In this document: in pieces, positions 36,432 to 47,332 of the stretch
Position numbering within the stretch: position 1 is the first letter of the stretch
Layout: the number at the start of each line of letters is the position of its first letter
Assembly: GCA_030068145.1 (NCBI GenBank)
Contig: JAPJBO010000393.1
Location: 17,501 to 81,500 of the forward strand
DNA: 64,000 nucleotides
Source of the DNA: Diplonema papillatum
Taxonomy: Eukaryota; Euglenozoa; Diplonemea; Diplonemida; Diplonemidae
Direction: 5' to 3'
Translations under genes and position numbers: made by a program
Notes under the pieces: model-generated
Databases searched by the model: none
What the model saw: the letters and a program-made list of their open reading frames with translations, nothing else
What the model was told of the DNA's origin: nothing

Positions 36432-37985
36432 ATGGCTGCGATTGCGCACCCCAACCTCACGACGGGCAATGGCTGGCTGGCCCACGAGGAGAAGAAGGCG
36501 GAGCAGCTCCGCGCGATGCTGGCGGCGCTGAACCGGATGCTGATGTACGAGAAGGCGTTAGCGGCCGAGGAGGAGTTCCAGTCGAACGTGCTGCGGATGC
36601 CGGAGGTCGGCAGCCCGTGGGGCGGCGGCAGCGGTCTGGTCCAAGCGGCGCTGGGCGGGTATTCGGCGGTGGTGAAGCAGCAGGCGCGGCGCCGGCAGCG
36701 CGCGAAGGAAAAAGCCAAGCGGTACCTGAAAGAGATGCGCACAGCCTTCAACGACAAGCTCATCCGAACGTCGTCCTCGTTACACGGCACCCTCGATCGG
36801 TATACAAGCGGCAGGGCGACAGACGCCCTGCGGGAGAACCGAAGGGACTTCACCGCCCACCTGCACCGCGCAACCTCTCAACACCTCTGGCGCCTGCAGC
36901 ACCGCCTCGTCAAGTCCTTCGGGGCCGTCTTCGAGAAGGCCGCCGACGACGCGGCGCCGCCGCGATCCTTCGGGGGTTTCCAGCAATTTTTCGCGGCCCG
37001 CTGGCCGTTTCCTTCGGGCGGCGGCGAAGGGGGCGGAGGTGGCGAGGACGGCGGCAAGCCGGCGGCGCGGCTCTCGTTCTTCGGGGCCCCCCGGAAGCCT
37101 GCAGACTTCGAGGCGATCGGCGCGCTGGCGTTCCCGGAGGCGCGGCGGGCGCTCGACACGCCCTCCGCGGGCGGGGATTGGAACGAGATCCAGCCGACCG
37201 CCTTCCCGTCTGCATACGCGCCGTACCTGCACATCTACACCCGAAAAACCAACCTCGAGCACCTCCCGGCGACGCGGCTGGAAGCGTTTTTCCCGGACAC
37301 GCCGCTCGAAACCATGCGGGAAATCCTGCTCGACCCCGCTGAGCGCCTGCGCTGGGACCGGAATCTGACCGCATTCTTCGAGCCGGCCGCGCCGGCGGCC
37401 GACGACGAGGCGTCACCGCAGCCCGCGGGGGGCGAGGGGAAGGTGCTGTTCCACGCAGTAGAGAACAAGACCATGAACCTCTTCGGGTTCAAAGGCCGGT
37501 CGTTCCTGTACCGCAGGCTCGAAGAGCCCTGCGGCGACCGGTGCGTCGACGTGCGGTTTCGCTCCGTGACCGACGAAGCGATCGAAGACCAGGTGTCACA
37601 AGACAGCCGAACCCCCGCGAAAACCACGCGAGGCTTCATCTACTACCAGCACTACCGCCTGCAGGAAGAGTCGTACGCGGACTTCACTGCTCGTTCGGCC
37701 GGCCGAGAGGCGGAGCACGGAGAAGAAGAAGAAGACAGCCCCAGGGGCCTCTCGCTGACCATCACCGCGGCCACCGACACAGGGGGCACGACGCCGCCGC
37801 GGTCGGTCGTCAACTTCATGTGCAAGATGCTGGGCGGGAATCCGTACATCTGGATGCGGCAGCACCTGGACCGCAGGGCCGGCGTGCCCGTGGTCGGGTC
37901 CCTGCTGACGGGTGACAGCGACACCTTAGGCTACCCTGCTTCGTGGGCCACTCCGGTTGAGTATCACTTCGCCATGCTGGAGTGA
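36432..37985 (+). CDS. START-domain lipid-binding family protein
   Basis: Intronless, 517 aa, GC-rich. Residues ~15-130 are helical and charged (EEKKAEQLRAMLAALNRMLM), possibly coiled coil. Residues ~225-485 match the START/SRPBCC fold: MREILLDPAERLRWDRNL (cf. the 'L.D...R..WD' start-of-domain signature), then FRSVTDE and LSLTITAATDTGGTTPPR followed by SVVNFMCKML, the typical late START strand and C-terminal helix (T-D-x-G-G...P...VNFM). START domains bind a lipid in an inner cavity, for transfer between membranes or sensing; the ligand cannot be inferred. No signal peptide or membrane helix is seen. The protein continues about 30 residues past the domain. Five to six degenerate copies of its 3' end follow. 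Confidence 0.82.
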   Translation: MAAIAHPNLTTGNGWLAHEEKKAEQLRAMLAALNRMLMYEKALAAEEEFQSNVLRMPEVGSPWGGGSGLVQAALGGYSAVVKQQARRRQRAKEKAKRYLKEMRTAFNDKLIRTSSSLHGTLDRYTSGRATDALRENRRDFTAHLHRATSQHLWRLQHRLVKSFGAVFEKAADDAAPPRSFGGFQQFFAARWPFPSGGGEGGGGGEDGGKPAARLSFFGAPRKPADFEAIGALAFPEARRALDTPSAGGDWNEIQPTAFPSAYAPYLHIYTRKTNLEHLPATRLEAFFPDTPLETMREILLDPAERLRWDRNLTAFFEPAAPAADDEASPQPAGGEGKVLFHAVENKTMNLFGFKGRSFLYRRLEEPCGDRCVDVRFRSVTDEAIEDQVSQDSRTPAKTTRGFIYYQHYRLQEESYADFTARSAGREAEHGEEEEDSPRGLSLTITAATDTGGTTPPRSVVNFMCKMLGGNPYIWMRQHLDRRAGVPVVGSLLTGDSDTLGYPASWATPVEYHFAMLE

Positions 37986-38033
37986 TTAACCGAACATACC
38001 CCGGAAGAGAAGTAAGCAGACACCCCACAGCTA

Positions 38034-39345
38034 CTGATACCGGGGGCACAACGGCGTTGAAACTTGTCGTCAACTTCATGTTGAAGCTTGCTTTGGTGAG
38101 GGCATTATTGATGTTGGCAGCATCGACATCAGTTTTATCACGGTGAAACACTTCTGCAGCTGCCTTCGGGCCACTCCGGTTGAGTACCACTTCGCCATGC
38201 TGGAGTGACCAACCGAACAAACCCCGGAAGAGAAGTATGCAGACACCCCACAGCTACTGATACCGGGGGCACAACGGCGTTGAAACTTGTCGCCAACTTC
38301 ATGTTGAAGCGTGCTTGGGTGAGGGCGGCATTATTGATGTTGGCAGCATCGACATCAGTTTTATCACGGTGAAACACTTCTGCAGCTGCCTTCGGTTGAG
38401 TACCATTTCGCCATGCTGGAGTGACCAACCGAACAAACCCCGGAAGAGAAGTAAGCAGACACCCCACAGCTACTGATACCGGGGGCACAACGGCGTTGAA
38501 ACTTGTCGTCAACTTCATGTGCAAGATGGTAGGCGGCAATCCGTACACCTGGACCGCAGGGCCGGCGTGCCCGTGGTCGGGTCGCTGCTGACGGGTGACC
38601 AGCGACACCTTGGGCTGCCCTGCTTCGTGGGCCACTCCGGTTGAGTACCACTTCGCCATGTTGGTGTGACCAGCCGAACAAACCCCGGGAGAGAGACACC
38701 CCATAGCTACTGATACCGGAGGCACAACGGCGCTGGAACTTGCCGTCAACTTCATGCGCAAGATGCTAGGCGGCAGCACCTGGACCGCAGGGCCGGCGTG
38801 CCCGTGGTCGGGTCGCTGCTGACGGGTGACCAGCGACACCTTGGGCTGCCCTGCTTCGTGGGCCACTCCGGTTGAGTACCACTTCGCCATGTTGGTGTGA
38901 CCAGCCGAACAAACCCCGGGAGAGAGACACCCCATAGCTACTGATACTGGAGGCTCAACGGCGCTGGAACTTGCCGTCAACTTCATGCGCAAGATGCTAG
39001 GCGGCAGCACCTGGACCGCAGGGCCGGCGTGCCCGTGGTCGCGTGCCTGCTGACGGGTGCCAGCGACACCTTGCGGCTTCGGGGACCACTCCGGTTGAGT
39101 ACCACTTCGCCATGTGTTGGAGTGACCAACCGAACAAACCCTGGGGGAGAAGTAAGAACGGGACGTCCCATAGGCCTGACTAACACCGAGCTGCTGATAC
39201 AAGATGCACGACGGCGCCGAAACTTTTCGTGTGCAAGATGATATCCGTGCCTCTAGATGCGGCAGCGCCTCAACCGCAGGCCGGCGTGCCCGTGGGCTGC
39301 CCTGCTTCGTGGGTCACTCCTGTTGAGCACCACTCCGCCATGTTG
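38034..39345 (+). pseudogene. Five to six 3'-end echoes of the START-domain gene
   Basis: Units of about 215-250 bp begin at about 38034, 38251, 38471, 38706, 38940 and (partial) 39191. Each begins near CTACTGATACCGGGGGCACA, which corresponds to the gene's ACCGACACAGGGGGCACGAC. Units run through the gene's last coding stretch (TTCATGTGCAAGATG, GGCCACTCCGGTTGAGTACC) and its 3' flank (CCGAACAAACCCCGGAAGAG). The first two have their middle replaced by a shared foreign 90 bp (GGCAGCATCGACATCAGTTT). Later ones keep the gene-like middle (GGACCGCAGGGCCGGCGTGC) but carry deletions. Confidence 0.9.
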
Positions 39346-40589
39346 GAATGGCCCACCGAACCAGAAAAACTCTGGAACCCCGAGACTACAGAAGGGCCGC
39401 GTGCGCGGGCTTGGAGCAAGCTGAACAAGCAGCAAGGCCGCGGCGCCACGACGAAAAGGTGGCAAGCACACAAAGATCATTGGCAGTCGGTTCGTGGCGC
39501 AAAGAACACGGGCAAAGAGAACACAATATCCGCCAACATACCATTCCTCCCACCACCGCATCCTTCCGGGTGCCTAGCCATCGGTCTAGTCCTAACGACA
39601 TACTATGCCATCGAACGAACGAATCCAAAAGAGAATGCACATCCGCCGGGAAGCACAAAAACCAGCCTGCAGTTTCCGCCGAAAGTCTTTCTTCGCCAGG
39701 AAAACCCGACCCGTGTGTTGTGATTTCTTTTGTCCCCGCCCCCTTGGCGGTGGTCCTCCCGCGGTTGACAAGGGCTCGAACCTTCTTGTGAACCCTTTCT
39801 TCAGCAATGGCCACCTCGCCCGGTGCACAACAAACCGCGCTTTCTCTTTGTCGTGTAAGACGCTAGTCTTAGAAGGTTAGTATTAGCCGACTAATACCAA
39901 TACTGCGGCAAAGGACGTCTCTCTCGCGCGCACACATCCGCTCACGCTCTATCTCCGCGCGCTTGCGCGACGAAGGAAATGAGACAAACACGCGGAGGTC
40001 CTTGCCAGTCGGATTTTCCGCACCAGCACCGACTGGGGACAGTCGCAGCGCGTGCTTGTCGTGTGGCCTCAATTCAATCGGACACTCCAAAAAACTAGAC
40101 CATTGCATCGCCGCTAATTTTTCTGCGCTGAGTGACATGCTTACGTTTAGCACGCAGATCTCCACCAGCTGAGGTCGGCGAGAGTGTCGTTCGAGCACCC
40201 TGTTTTTTCCTGAATCAATTCGTGTCTTTGAAGTGTGATCCCCGAACCTCAAAAAAAAGAAAATGCGAACCTGTCCAAGCGAACTTCGGACGCTCAGACA
40301 GAACAGAGAAGACGCTGAATGAGGGGTTTTGGGCAGAACGATTCCGGCAACGATGCTGGACAACCTATGTGTGTAAAGAGGGACCTGCCTTAGCTTTCAC
40401 TTCGCAACGGAGCTTCAACTTCGTGCATGGTGGACCGGTTCGGCTTTCGCGCTTTTCCCCCCTCTTTTATTTGCACACGCAAAGCACCCGCGTTTCTCGC
40501 AGCTGTTTGAGCTGCACTCGGTCCACAGTTGCCTCAGCAATCCCTACCCCCCGCAATACAAAGTTGTTCCTCTACCACGTAGCGCCCTA
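39346..40589. other. Intergenic, no gene recognised
   Basis: Several open frames on both strands overlap one another and have no recognisable family. No repeats shared with the rest of the window were noticed. Confidence 0.45.
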
Positions 40590-41470
40590 GCCTGGGAGTG
40601 AAGGTTACAACGTTGTCCTTGTACCGTTGCGCTCTAGCCTGGAACTGAAGGTTACAACGTTGTCTTTCCACCACGTTGCGCTTTAACCTGGAACTGAAGG
40701 TCACCAAGTTGTCTTTCTACCAGCATGGAACTGTTGCGTTGTCTTTCCACCACTTTGCGCTCCATCCCTGGAATTGAAGGTTACGATGTTGGCTTTCTAA
40801 CACGTCACGCTGTAGCCTCGAACTGGAGGTTTTGTCTTTCTACCACGTTGCGCTAGCCTGGAACTGAAGGTCACAACGTTGCTTTCCACCACGTTGCGCT
40901 TTAACCTGGAACTGAAGGTAACGAAGTTGTCTTTCTACCGGCATGGAACTGTTGCGTTGTCTTTCGACCACGTTGTGCTCCGGCCTGAAATTGAAGGTGA
41001 CAAAATGTTGTCTTTCTACCATGTTGCGCTGTAGCCTCGAACTGAAGGTTTTGTCTTCCTACCACGTTGCGCTCTAGCCTGAACTGCGCTTAACCTGGAA
41101 CTGAAGGTTGCGAAGTTGTCTTTCTACCAGCATGGAACTGTTACGTTGTCTTTCGACCACGTTGTGCTCCAGCCTGAAATTGAAGGTGACAAAACGTTGC
41201 CTTTTCACCACGTTGCGCTTTAACCTGGAACTGAAGGTTACAAAGTTGTGTTTCTACCAGCATGGAACTGTTACGCTGTCTTTCGACCACGATGCACTCC
41301 AGCCTGATGAAGGCGACAACGTTGTCTTTCTACCACGTTGTCTTTTCACCACGTTGCGCTTTAACCAGAATAACTAGTACGTTGTCTTTCTACCACGCGG
41401 CACTCAAGCCTGGTGACAGAAATGCCTACAACGGTGTGCTCTAACCTGGAACTGAAGGACATACGTTGCC
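40590..41470. repeat. Degenerate tandem array built on GTTGTCTTTCTACCACGTTG / GCCTGGAACTGAAGGTTAC
   Basis: More than a dozen imperfect units of roughly 45-65 bp, each with TGCGCTCTAGCCTGGAACTG, AAGGTTACAACGTTG and TCTTTCYACCACGTTGCGCT in variable combination. CAGCATGGAACTGTT appears in every third or fourth unit. Heavy divergence indicates age. No coding function is assigned. Confidence 0.8.
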
Positions 41471-41493
41471 CCTCACGCGCCAGTGATCCGAGA

Positions 41494-41819
41494 AAATACT
41501 CGACGTAGCTGCTTTGACTCCGAATGGAAAAGGGGCAAATACAATACAAACACAATCTGATTTTGTTCTTCGCTTACACCGTGTGTTGTTTTTTCACTCA
41601 GGACTTTGACCTGTCGTGTGGGGGTAGACCCGCATGACCTCACGTCCGTTCAACACGTGGTTCGGTAGTTACAGCACTTGGGATCTCAAATGTCAGTTTT
41701 GGTGATCCAAAAAGTCGGACAACCCTCAAACGTCAGTTTTTGTGATACAAGAAGTTGGGACAACCCCTAAGACAGGAGAATCCCTTCTGTTCTTTGTCTG
41801 GCAGCATCGTCGAGCATTT
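41494..41819 (-). mobile_element. MITE family B, copy 3 with internal insertion
   Basis: Reverse-oriented copy: AAATACTCGACGTAGCTGCT at one end, GGCAGCATCGTCGAGCATTT at the other. It is about 60 bp longer than other copies because of a doubled ACGTCAGTTTTTGTGATACA-type segment at about 41685-41780. Confidence 0.78.
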
Positions 41820-42148
41820 CCTTCCAAGCTGGCGCTGATGTAAAAAAAGCGAGGACAACGTGTGCGCCATGTCTCAGATTCTGTTCTCTAGCCTAGAACT
41901 GTGGGTTACCCGATCTGGGAGGCCAACACAGCTTCACCCACCTCTCTGATCCCTCGCTCCCCCTACTGGTGGGCCCAATCCAGTGTTCCAGATAGGGAAT
42001 CGGCCTGCGGCCTACAGTCGGCACTCAGCAACGAACCGGCCGTTATTGGTCGACTAGGGAGAAAGAAAAAAGAAATCAGGAAAAAGGCGAAACATTTCAG
42101 CAGCGAGAGGGCAGACTTTCCCACGGCCCCTCCAGTCAGGTCAAGTAG

Positions 42149-42365
42149 CCTACACCTAAGCAGGGTTGAATCCTCGCGCCGTGGGGGGCATGGTCAACCT
42201 CCTCATCACTGCAGGGCGCAAACCTTTCGCCACCGTGATTGGACAGGCTCGGGATTGCCGGGGGGCGGGCCCCCCGGCAATCCCAGCCAAGGTTTAGCAC
42301 GCCACTGACCTGCCCCCTGCGCCTGCTGCCTCCGGCTGCTTCGGCAGTTCGACCATCACTACTAC
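42149..42365 (+). mobile_element. Element family P, copy 3
   Basis: Shares CACCTAAGCAGGG, GTGATTGGACAGGCTCGGGA, CTGCCTCCGGCTGCTTCGGC and the AGTTCGACCATCACTACTAC tail with the other copies. It contains a local palindrome GCCGGGGGGCGGGCCCCCCG-GC not seen in them. The left terminal repeat is lost. Confidence 0.68.
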
Positions 42366-44279
42366 TCCAAGGCCCGGGTATTGGCTTCGACCCTGCGGCG
42401 GGCTTGCAAACCTACGAGGGAACGGACCTGTAAGAGAGCCAACGCTACTCTTTCTATAACGTAGTCTATTCATGATAACCAACTACATATAAAAGGTGTC
42501 ATCGGAGAAGCCGGCAGTCAGGGGACACCACTTTATCTTTAGCCATACTTCAACCCTCTTTTGCAACGCGGGCTCTGGTTGTATTGGTGCCATTAATCTC
42601 ACTTTTTGCGCCGCATGTCAGAATCATCGGGAGTGCACCCTCTGATGATGATCAATTGCCACGTGCCACCTGCGACCACGTCCAGGAATTAGGTTCAGGG
42701 GCAGCGCGTTTCTTCACGGGCACTTCACTGGAGTGCCCGTTCCCGGCGAGCTACGAGGGAACGAACCTGTAAGAGTGCCAACGCTACTCTTTATAACGTA
42801 CGTATAAAAGGTACGGGATAAGCCGGCAGCCGCTGCTTAACGGTGCAGTGCATGTTAATCCATGTGGTTCATGTACTTTAAAGAACTCAATGCTTAACGG
42901 AGGCGACCACCCCCGACTCAGGGATGCATCGAAGGAAGAAGAAGGTTCCGAGGGCAAGCAGCTCTCAGAAACGACCGGGGACCACGGGCACGCCAATGCC
43001 CTCGAAAGTGAAAAACGGGCACACGTGCCCGCCCTCGTACTCGCCGACTCAGTCTCTGGAATCGCAAGAAAGCCAAACCCCGCTAGCTCCACAAATGCTC
43101 GACCTTGACGACGCGATGGCAGGTGACGAGGTCATCCGATAACCTGACTTTCAAGGCAGTGCATGTTAATCCGTGTGGTTCATGTACTTAAAAGAACTCA
43201 ATGCTTGACGGCTTATCACGTGGGCGGCCCTGAGATTACCCCTCAGGTGACACCACTTTATCTATAGTCATAAAGATCGCTCAAAGCATCTGCAGAAAAA
43301 CCCGTTTTCACTTTTCTTTCTCCCCGAGTTCTAACTACTACCGCTGCTCAATACACACCTGCTTTTGCACAAAAAAACCTCGAGGAGGCTCGCCAGCTGC
43401 GAATTCCAAAGGATTTAACATGGAATGTCGGAGGAAATGAGAAGCTCGTCGCCGCAGACGGTGGCGTTTTCACTTGCGTCCTGAATCCAACTTTACGTAA
43501 AAAAACGATCAGGCACTGCGTTCAACGAATACAACTGTGTGGTCGATCTCCATCGGGCTTGTGAACGAATGTCCGGCATACTACCACTGCCCTTGAAATG
43601 CAGGTTGAACGATTTTATCTTGCCTGCCGCATCATTGCCGATGATTATTGGCGATGCCGTTAATACCAGTCGAGATCACGGGCCATGTACCCGAATGGGT
43701 CATGGTCACGGATGTCAAGATTCTGATTTGACGGTTTTGTAGGGCGGCGGTAAATGGCCGCGTTTTTTTTTGACTGATCACGAATGGCTTGCAACACAAA
43801 CCACTGCTTGACGAGTGTCCAGTCAGAACGATGTGTCACACTTTTACACTGCGGTCGGGCAACGGTTGAGGCAACCACACCGCTTGAAACACTGCGTTAC
43901 GGTACTGAAGATCGTGTATCGAGCAAGCTTTTACCCTTATGCTCTACGCGAGATTTCTGTTCCCGCTGAGCTTGCCTTAGGACACCTGCGTTAATGTGCA
44001 ACAGATGTGCCGCCCCAGCCAAACTCCCCACCTGACTGGCGTCTCCAAACGAGGATTCGCGAGCCGAAGCCCGTTTGTCGCTGGAAACGGAGAAGCTACG
44101 GAATCCGAAGACCCTAACCCCACAAGGAAGCAGCTGCCGTCTTCCCATCATTGGATAAGTAAAGCGACAACAAGAGTAGTGGTATTTCATTGTGGCCTCC
44201 CACCACCACCCTTGCATTTCGATGCAATATATTAGTGCCAGTGCCCTCGCACATTCTAGCTGGCGACCTTCAGTCGTGT
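42366..44279. other. Intergenic with small shared repeats, no gene recognised
   Basis: CAGTGCATGTTAATCCRTGT-GGTTCATGTACTT occurs at 42845 and 43158. TATCACGTGGGCGGCCCTGA at 43216 recurs at 6818. TTTATCTTTAGCCATACTTC at 42533 recurs near 6850. A repeat at 43452-43532 matches intron 4 (31289-31371). No recognisable protein. Confidence 0.5.
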
Positions 44280-44425
44280 AAAGCGAACGTTATCGCCACT
44301 GCTGCGGGTACACTGCTTTCCCAAACTTGCGGTAGGTGAGAACGGCTGCTACGACCGCAGGGCGCGTCAACTCGACTGGCTGCAGCTGCTTGGCGCTTTC
44401 TTCGGGGTGCGACCGAAGAGAAATA
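44280..44425 (+). repeat. Repeat family V, copy 1
   Basis: AAGCGAACGTTATCGCCACT, CTTGCGGTAGGTGAGAACGG, and CTGCTTGGCGCTTTCTTCGG recur at 45370-45520. The second copy is bracketed by direct repeats of TGTTCGCAG...TTTGCCGCCCTGTG (45338-45372 and 45509-45550). Confidence 0.65.
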
Positions 44426-44542
44426 TATCCATACCCAAGCCTCTACGGTCAACCGGAGACTTTAAAATACCGACCTTCTAATCCACAAATAACGCTAGAA
44501 AATACTCGAGGGGCTGCCTTGTGCTTACTTCGAAGGAGGCTA

Positions 44543-45158
44543 CTGGGGGGGCCCAAATACAATAGGTATAATATTGTATTTGGAGGGGAAGGATAGAGAA
44601 AATCGGGTTTTCAAACAGTCCGGATGCTGATAGTCTGGGTGCAGGCACTTGCAGGTCAACATTGGAGGAAATTTGGCAAATATTTTGTGGGGTGGAAAGA
44701 GCTACCCCCCGGCATATAGGGCACCTTTTCCACACTAGATGTGGCCGAAAATCTGGCCCAGATGGCATTTCAGACTTTGGAAAAACCACTCCGCCGAGAA
44801 TCGAACCAGCACCCTCAGCACCACATGTGGGTGTGGTGACCGCTGGACCACGGGCTAAAAAAACGCGGGCCATTTACTTTTGTTTGGGTGCGGGCCTTAG
44901 GAATTATTGATCCCTGACCTGAGGAAAATGCCACAGATAGCGAAATCAAGTAGTAGGATTGAACTTTCGGCTTCAGGAGTGTTCCACATTGAACTTCTCT
45001 CGAAAAAGAAGCTGCTCTCGCGAGGGGAAGCCCGTGGAACCCCCTGCAAAACCCCACTGGGGACAAATAATATTGTATTCCGAAACAATGCTCAACGAAA
45101 CCCCCATTTCAGCGTACCTATTGTATACCGAAATAATATTGTATTTGGGCCCCCCCAG
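44543..45158. mobile_element. 616-bp TA-flanked element with 22-bp inverted ends, nested in a MITE
   Basis: Left end CTGGGGGGGCCCAAATACAA and the right end is its exact reverse complement over 22 bp. TA precedes (44541-44542) and follows (45159-45160). The uninterrupted family C sequence at 23500 (GGAGGCTAGAGGGGG) shows a single TA at the target. TA duplication and short inverted ends are typical of Tc1/mariner-type non-autonomous elements. No transposase frame is present. A tRNA-like sequence lies inside on the - strand. Confidence 0.88.
44785..44858 (-). other. tRNA-like sequence with pol III A and B boxes
   Basis: On the - strand TGGTCCAGCGGTCA (44850-44837) resembles a tRNA A box and GGTTCGATTC (44807-44798) a B box, about 30 bases apart. 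Between them CACCACA and TGTGGTG pair. Acceptor and T stems pair poorly and no proper anticodon loop (T at position 33) is seen, so it is a degenerate tRNA or a tRNA-derived promoter rather than a working tRNA. Confidence 0.5.
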
Positions 45159-45566
45159 TAGAGGGGGAGAAACAATACAACTGCAAAGTGGGTCTTTTTT
45201 GTTGAACGCTTACGCCCGCCACTGAACCCAGATTGACCTGTGTTTCGTGTGGGCTACAGCACATTTACCTCCTTTGATCTTTTGCAGCTGGCAGCCTCCT
45301 CAAGTGTTTCCTACAAAGCAGGTGCTTGTACAAAAATGTTCGCAGGTTGACTACTTCTTTGCCGCCCTGTGTGGAGCGAACGTACTCGCCACTGCTGGGG
45401 ACACTGCTTTCCCAGGCTTGCGGTAGGTGAGAACGACTGCTACGACCGGGGGGCATGTCAGCTCGACTGACTGCAACTGCTTGGCGCTCTCTTCGGGGCG
45501 CGAGCGAAGAAAGTGTTCGCAGAGTGACCACTACTCTTTGCCGCCCTGTGGTAGCACGATACAACA

Positions 45567-46025
45567 TACCGCAATTGGAATAATGTTGAACTGGAAGAAA
45601 GCTGGAACGGGTAAATGACAGACCGGGTAAAACCTGGGACACCCGGGGGGGGGTGTCCCAGGTAGTCACCTGCACCAGTGGTGGTCCTGCAGCCTCCTGT
45701 GACAGCGGCATCCAGGGGTCGAGCTGAGTATTGAGCACCCGAAAGCACGGGCAAGCACCAGGGTCGCGATATTCTGCAACGTCGACGCAAAGTCGTACCT
45801 GTGCGTGCCGGTTGATCGTTTTCCCACTTGTATTTACCCTGTGTGTATTCAGGTAAGGAATTCTGATCAACCACCAAAACACGCTGCCTACGTCTTTTTA
45901 GCCTGCACAATACATTGAAGGGCAACCCACAAGATTGTTAACACTAAAAAATCCTGGGACACCCAGCCCCATATTTGGGGGATGTCCAAGGGTTTACCCG
46001 GTTCAACATTAAATCCAATTCCGGC
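45567..46025 (+). mobile_element. Element family S, copy 1, with family A inserted
   Basis: Left end CCGCAATTGGAATAATGTTG-AAC and right end GTTCAACATTAAATCCAATTCCGG are inverted repeats, followed inward by GGGTAAA/TTTACCC. Near the left end GGGACACCC...GGGTGTCCC forms a hairpin. A reverse family A copy occupies 45778-45952 and is absent from the sister element at 59310-59610, showing that it inserted later. Confidence 0.82.
45778..45952 (-). repeat. Family A, reverse copy inside element S
   Basis: Reverse complement of the 19.7-kb copy: starts about GTGCGTGCCGGTTGATCGTT, ends CAACCCACAAGATTGTTAAC. In this orientation it carries TATTCAGGTAAGGAATTC, a consensus 5' splice site. Confidence 0.8.
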
Positions 46026-46299
46026 ACCGCTTCTTCCAGCGCGGAGCATACCCCAGCCAGCGTGGCGCCCGTTGATCCTTCAATTGGTGGCCATCTCGGG
46101 CCTTGGGACCCGCAACCTGCCGCGGAAGCAGCAACATTTTGTTTCTCTTTTTCCCGGCTCAATTTCAGGCCCCCCTCCCGCGCTTTTTATTTTGCTATTC
46201 TTTTCTTTTTCCCTTTGGGGGAGGTCCTCCCCGTCATTCCTTTCTGTGTTTAATAAAAAAACAAACCGGTTGAAGCTTAGGGTTACATTAAGACGTGCC

Positions 46300-46301
46300 C
46301 G

Positions 46302-46337
<36 letters not shown>
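46300..46337. repeat. Poly-A run of about 36
   Basis: Follows ATTAAGACGTGCCCG. It might be the tail of a retroposed transcript, but no parent is recognised. Confidence 0.7.
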
Positions 46338-46338
<1 letters not shown>

Positions 46339-46497
46339 ACGAGGTCTTTCTGCCGCTTCCGCAACTGGGGCTTGCAAGATGAATACGATCGAGATCCAGA
46401 TGAAGCCTAACATGAGCCAGAGATGAACATGGTCGAATCGGTGCTGAACTAAGCAGGAGTCAAAAGCTTGATCTGCAACAGACGAACTCAAACTATG

Positions 46498-46869
46498 TGA
46501 GGCAGGGACTGGACGCCTAGAATCAGGTTCCTAGAGATATCAGGAGTCTGCGTTCTAAGCCAAACTATTCCGCCGAAGCAAACGAAGCGCGCCAACGTGG
46601 TGCTGGTGCTTCCGAAAGCAGCTGAGGACGACGAGCGAATTCCAATCTCGAGAGTGAAGACGAAGAAGCGACGATCAACCTCGGCAACACCACAGGAGAC
46701 GACACGGTCATCGCCCAAGCGCCGCCGTAAGGAAGCAACCATCGACGCGCAACCGATGCACCTGGACGAGCAATCGAAGGAGAGGCAAGGCACCAAACGC
46801 GCGCCTGAGCGCGACGATCAAGACGAGCTCAAGAGGCGAAAGCATGACACATTACGCGCGAAGAGATAA
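46498..46869 (+). CDS. Possible C-terminal fragment of a basic protein (KRRKHDT tail)
   Basis: Open frame of 123 codons with no clear start (first ATG is late; probably truncated 5' or an exon). Order: RIRFLEISGVCVLSQT, IPPKQTKRANVVLVLPKAAE, several basic clusters (KTKKRRST, SPKRRRKEA) that look like nuclear-localisation signals, then DDQDELKRRKHDTLRAKR and stop. The last 12 codons match a frame ending at about 5015 (KRRKHDTVRPKR) with most base changes synonymous. Both are followed by the TGCAGAYYATCGCCACAGAT repeat. The family is not recognised; a retroelement polyprotein tail is one possibility. Confidence 0.4.
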
Positions 46870-46884
46870 CCGCGACGCCGGCGA

Positions 46885-47100
46885 TGCAGATTATCGCCAC
46901 AGATTCTTTGCATTCTAACCCAAACTAATCCAAGCTATCGCAGTCTATCAAGAATCTGCATTCTAAGCCAAACTAGTCCAAGCTATCAGCAGTCTGTCAG
47001 CAATCTGTCAGCAGTCTGTCAGCAGTTTGTCAGCAGTCTGTCAGCAGTTTGTCAGCAGTCTGCATTCTAATCCAAACCAATCCCTACCAAACCATCACCC
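46885..47100. repeat. Short repeats around TGCAGATTATCGCCACAGAT and GTCAGCAGTCT
   Basis: GATTCTTTGCATTCTAAYCC-AAACT occurs repeatedly, and CAGCAGTCTGTCAGCAGTTT is reiterated at about 46987-47055. This is the diverged relative of the 48-bp minisatellite that follows. Confidence 0.7.
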
Positions 47101-47289
47101 TATCACCGTGGACCGGCTCAAGGGGGGATGCTGCAAAGACTCCGGCTGTCGGGCATCCGCCAGCTGGGCACGACAGCCGGATCGGCTGCCCCGCAAGGAG
47201 CCGCGCAAAGAGGCTCCGCCGGCGGCGAGGCCGGAGCGCTGCCGCTGGTGCAGTCCGAGTCCCGGAGCCCGTCATGGTACGATCGAAGA
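47101..47289 (+). pseudogene. 5'-end echo 1 of the AspRS gene
   Basis: GTGGACCGGCTCAAGGGGGG then ATG and about 50 codons similar to AspRS (LRLSGIRQLGTTAGSAAPQG, LPLVQSESRS) with an internal deletion. It ends at about 47275, where it joins GAGGTAGTCACCTGGTGACT. It is the shortest and most diverged of three upstream echoes. Confidence 0.85.
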
Positions 47290-47332
47290 GGTAGTCACCT
47301 GGTGACTAATGCAGGCCATCGCTACAGATATT

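Larger units (their letters stand above)
44500..45309 (-). mobile_element. MITE family C, copy 5, split by a nested element
   Basis: Outer ends AAATACTCGAGGGGCTGCCT and GGCAGCCTCCTCAAGTGTTT are the family C inverted repeats. Removing the insertion at 44543-45158 and one copy of its TA duplication leaves 192 bp, the normal family length. Confidence 0.88.
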
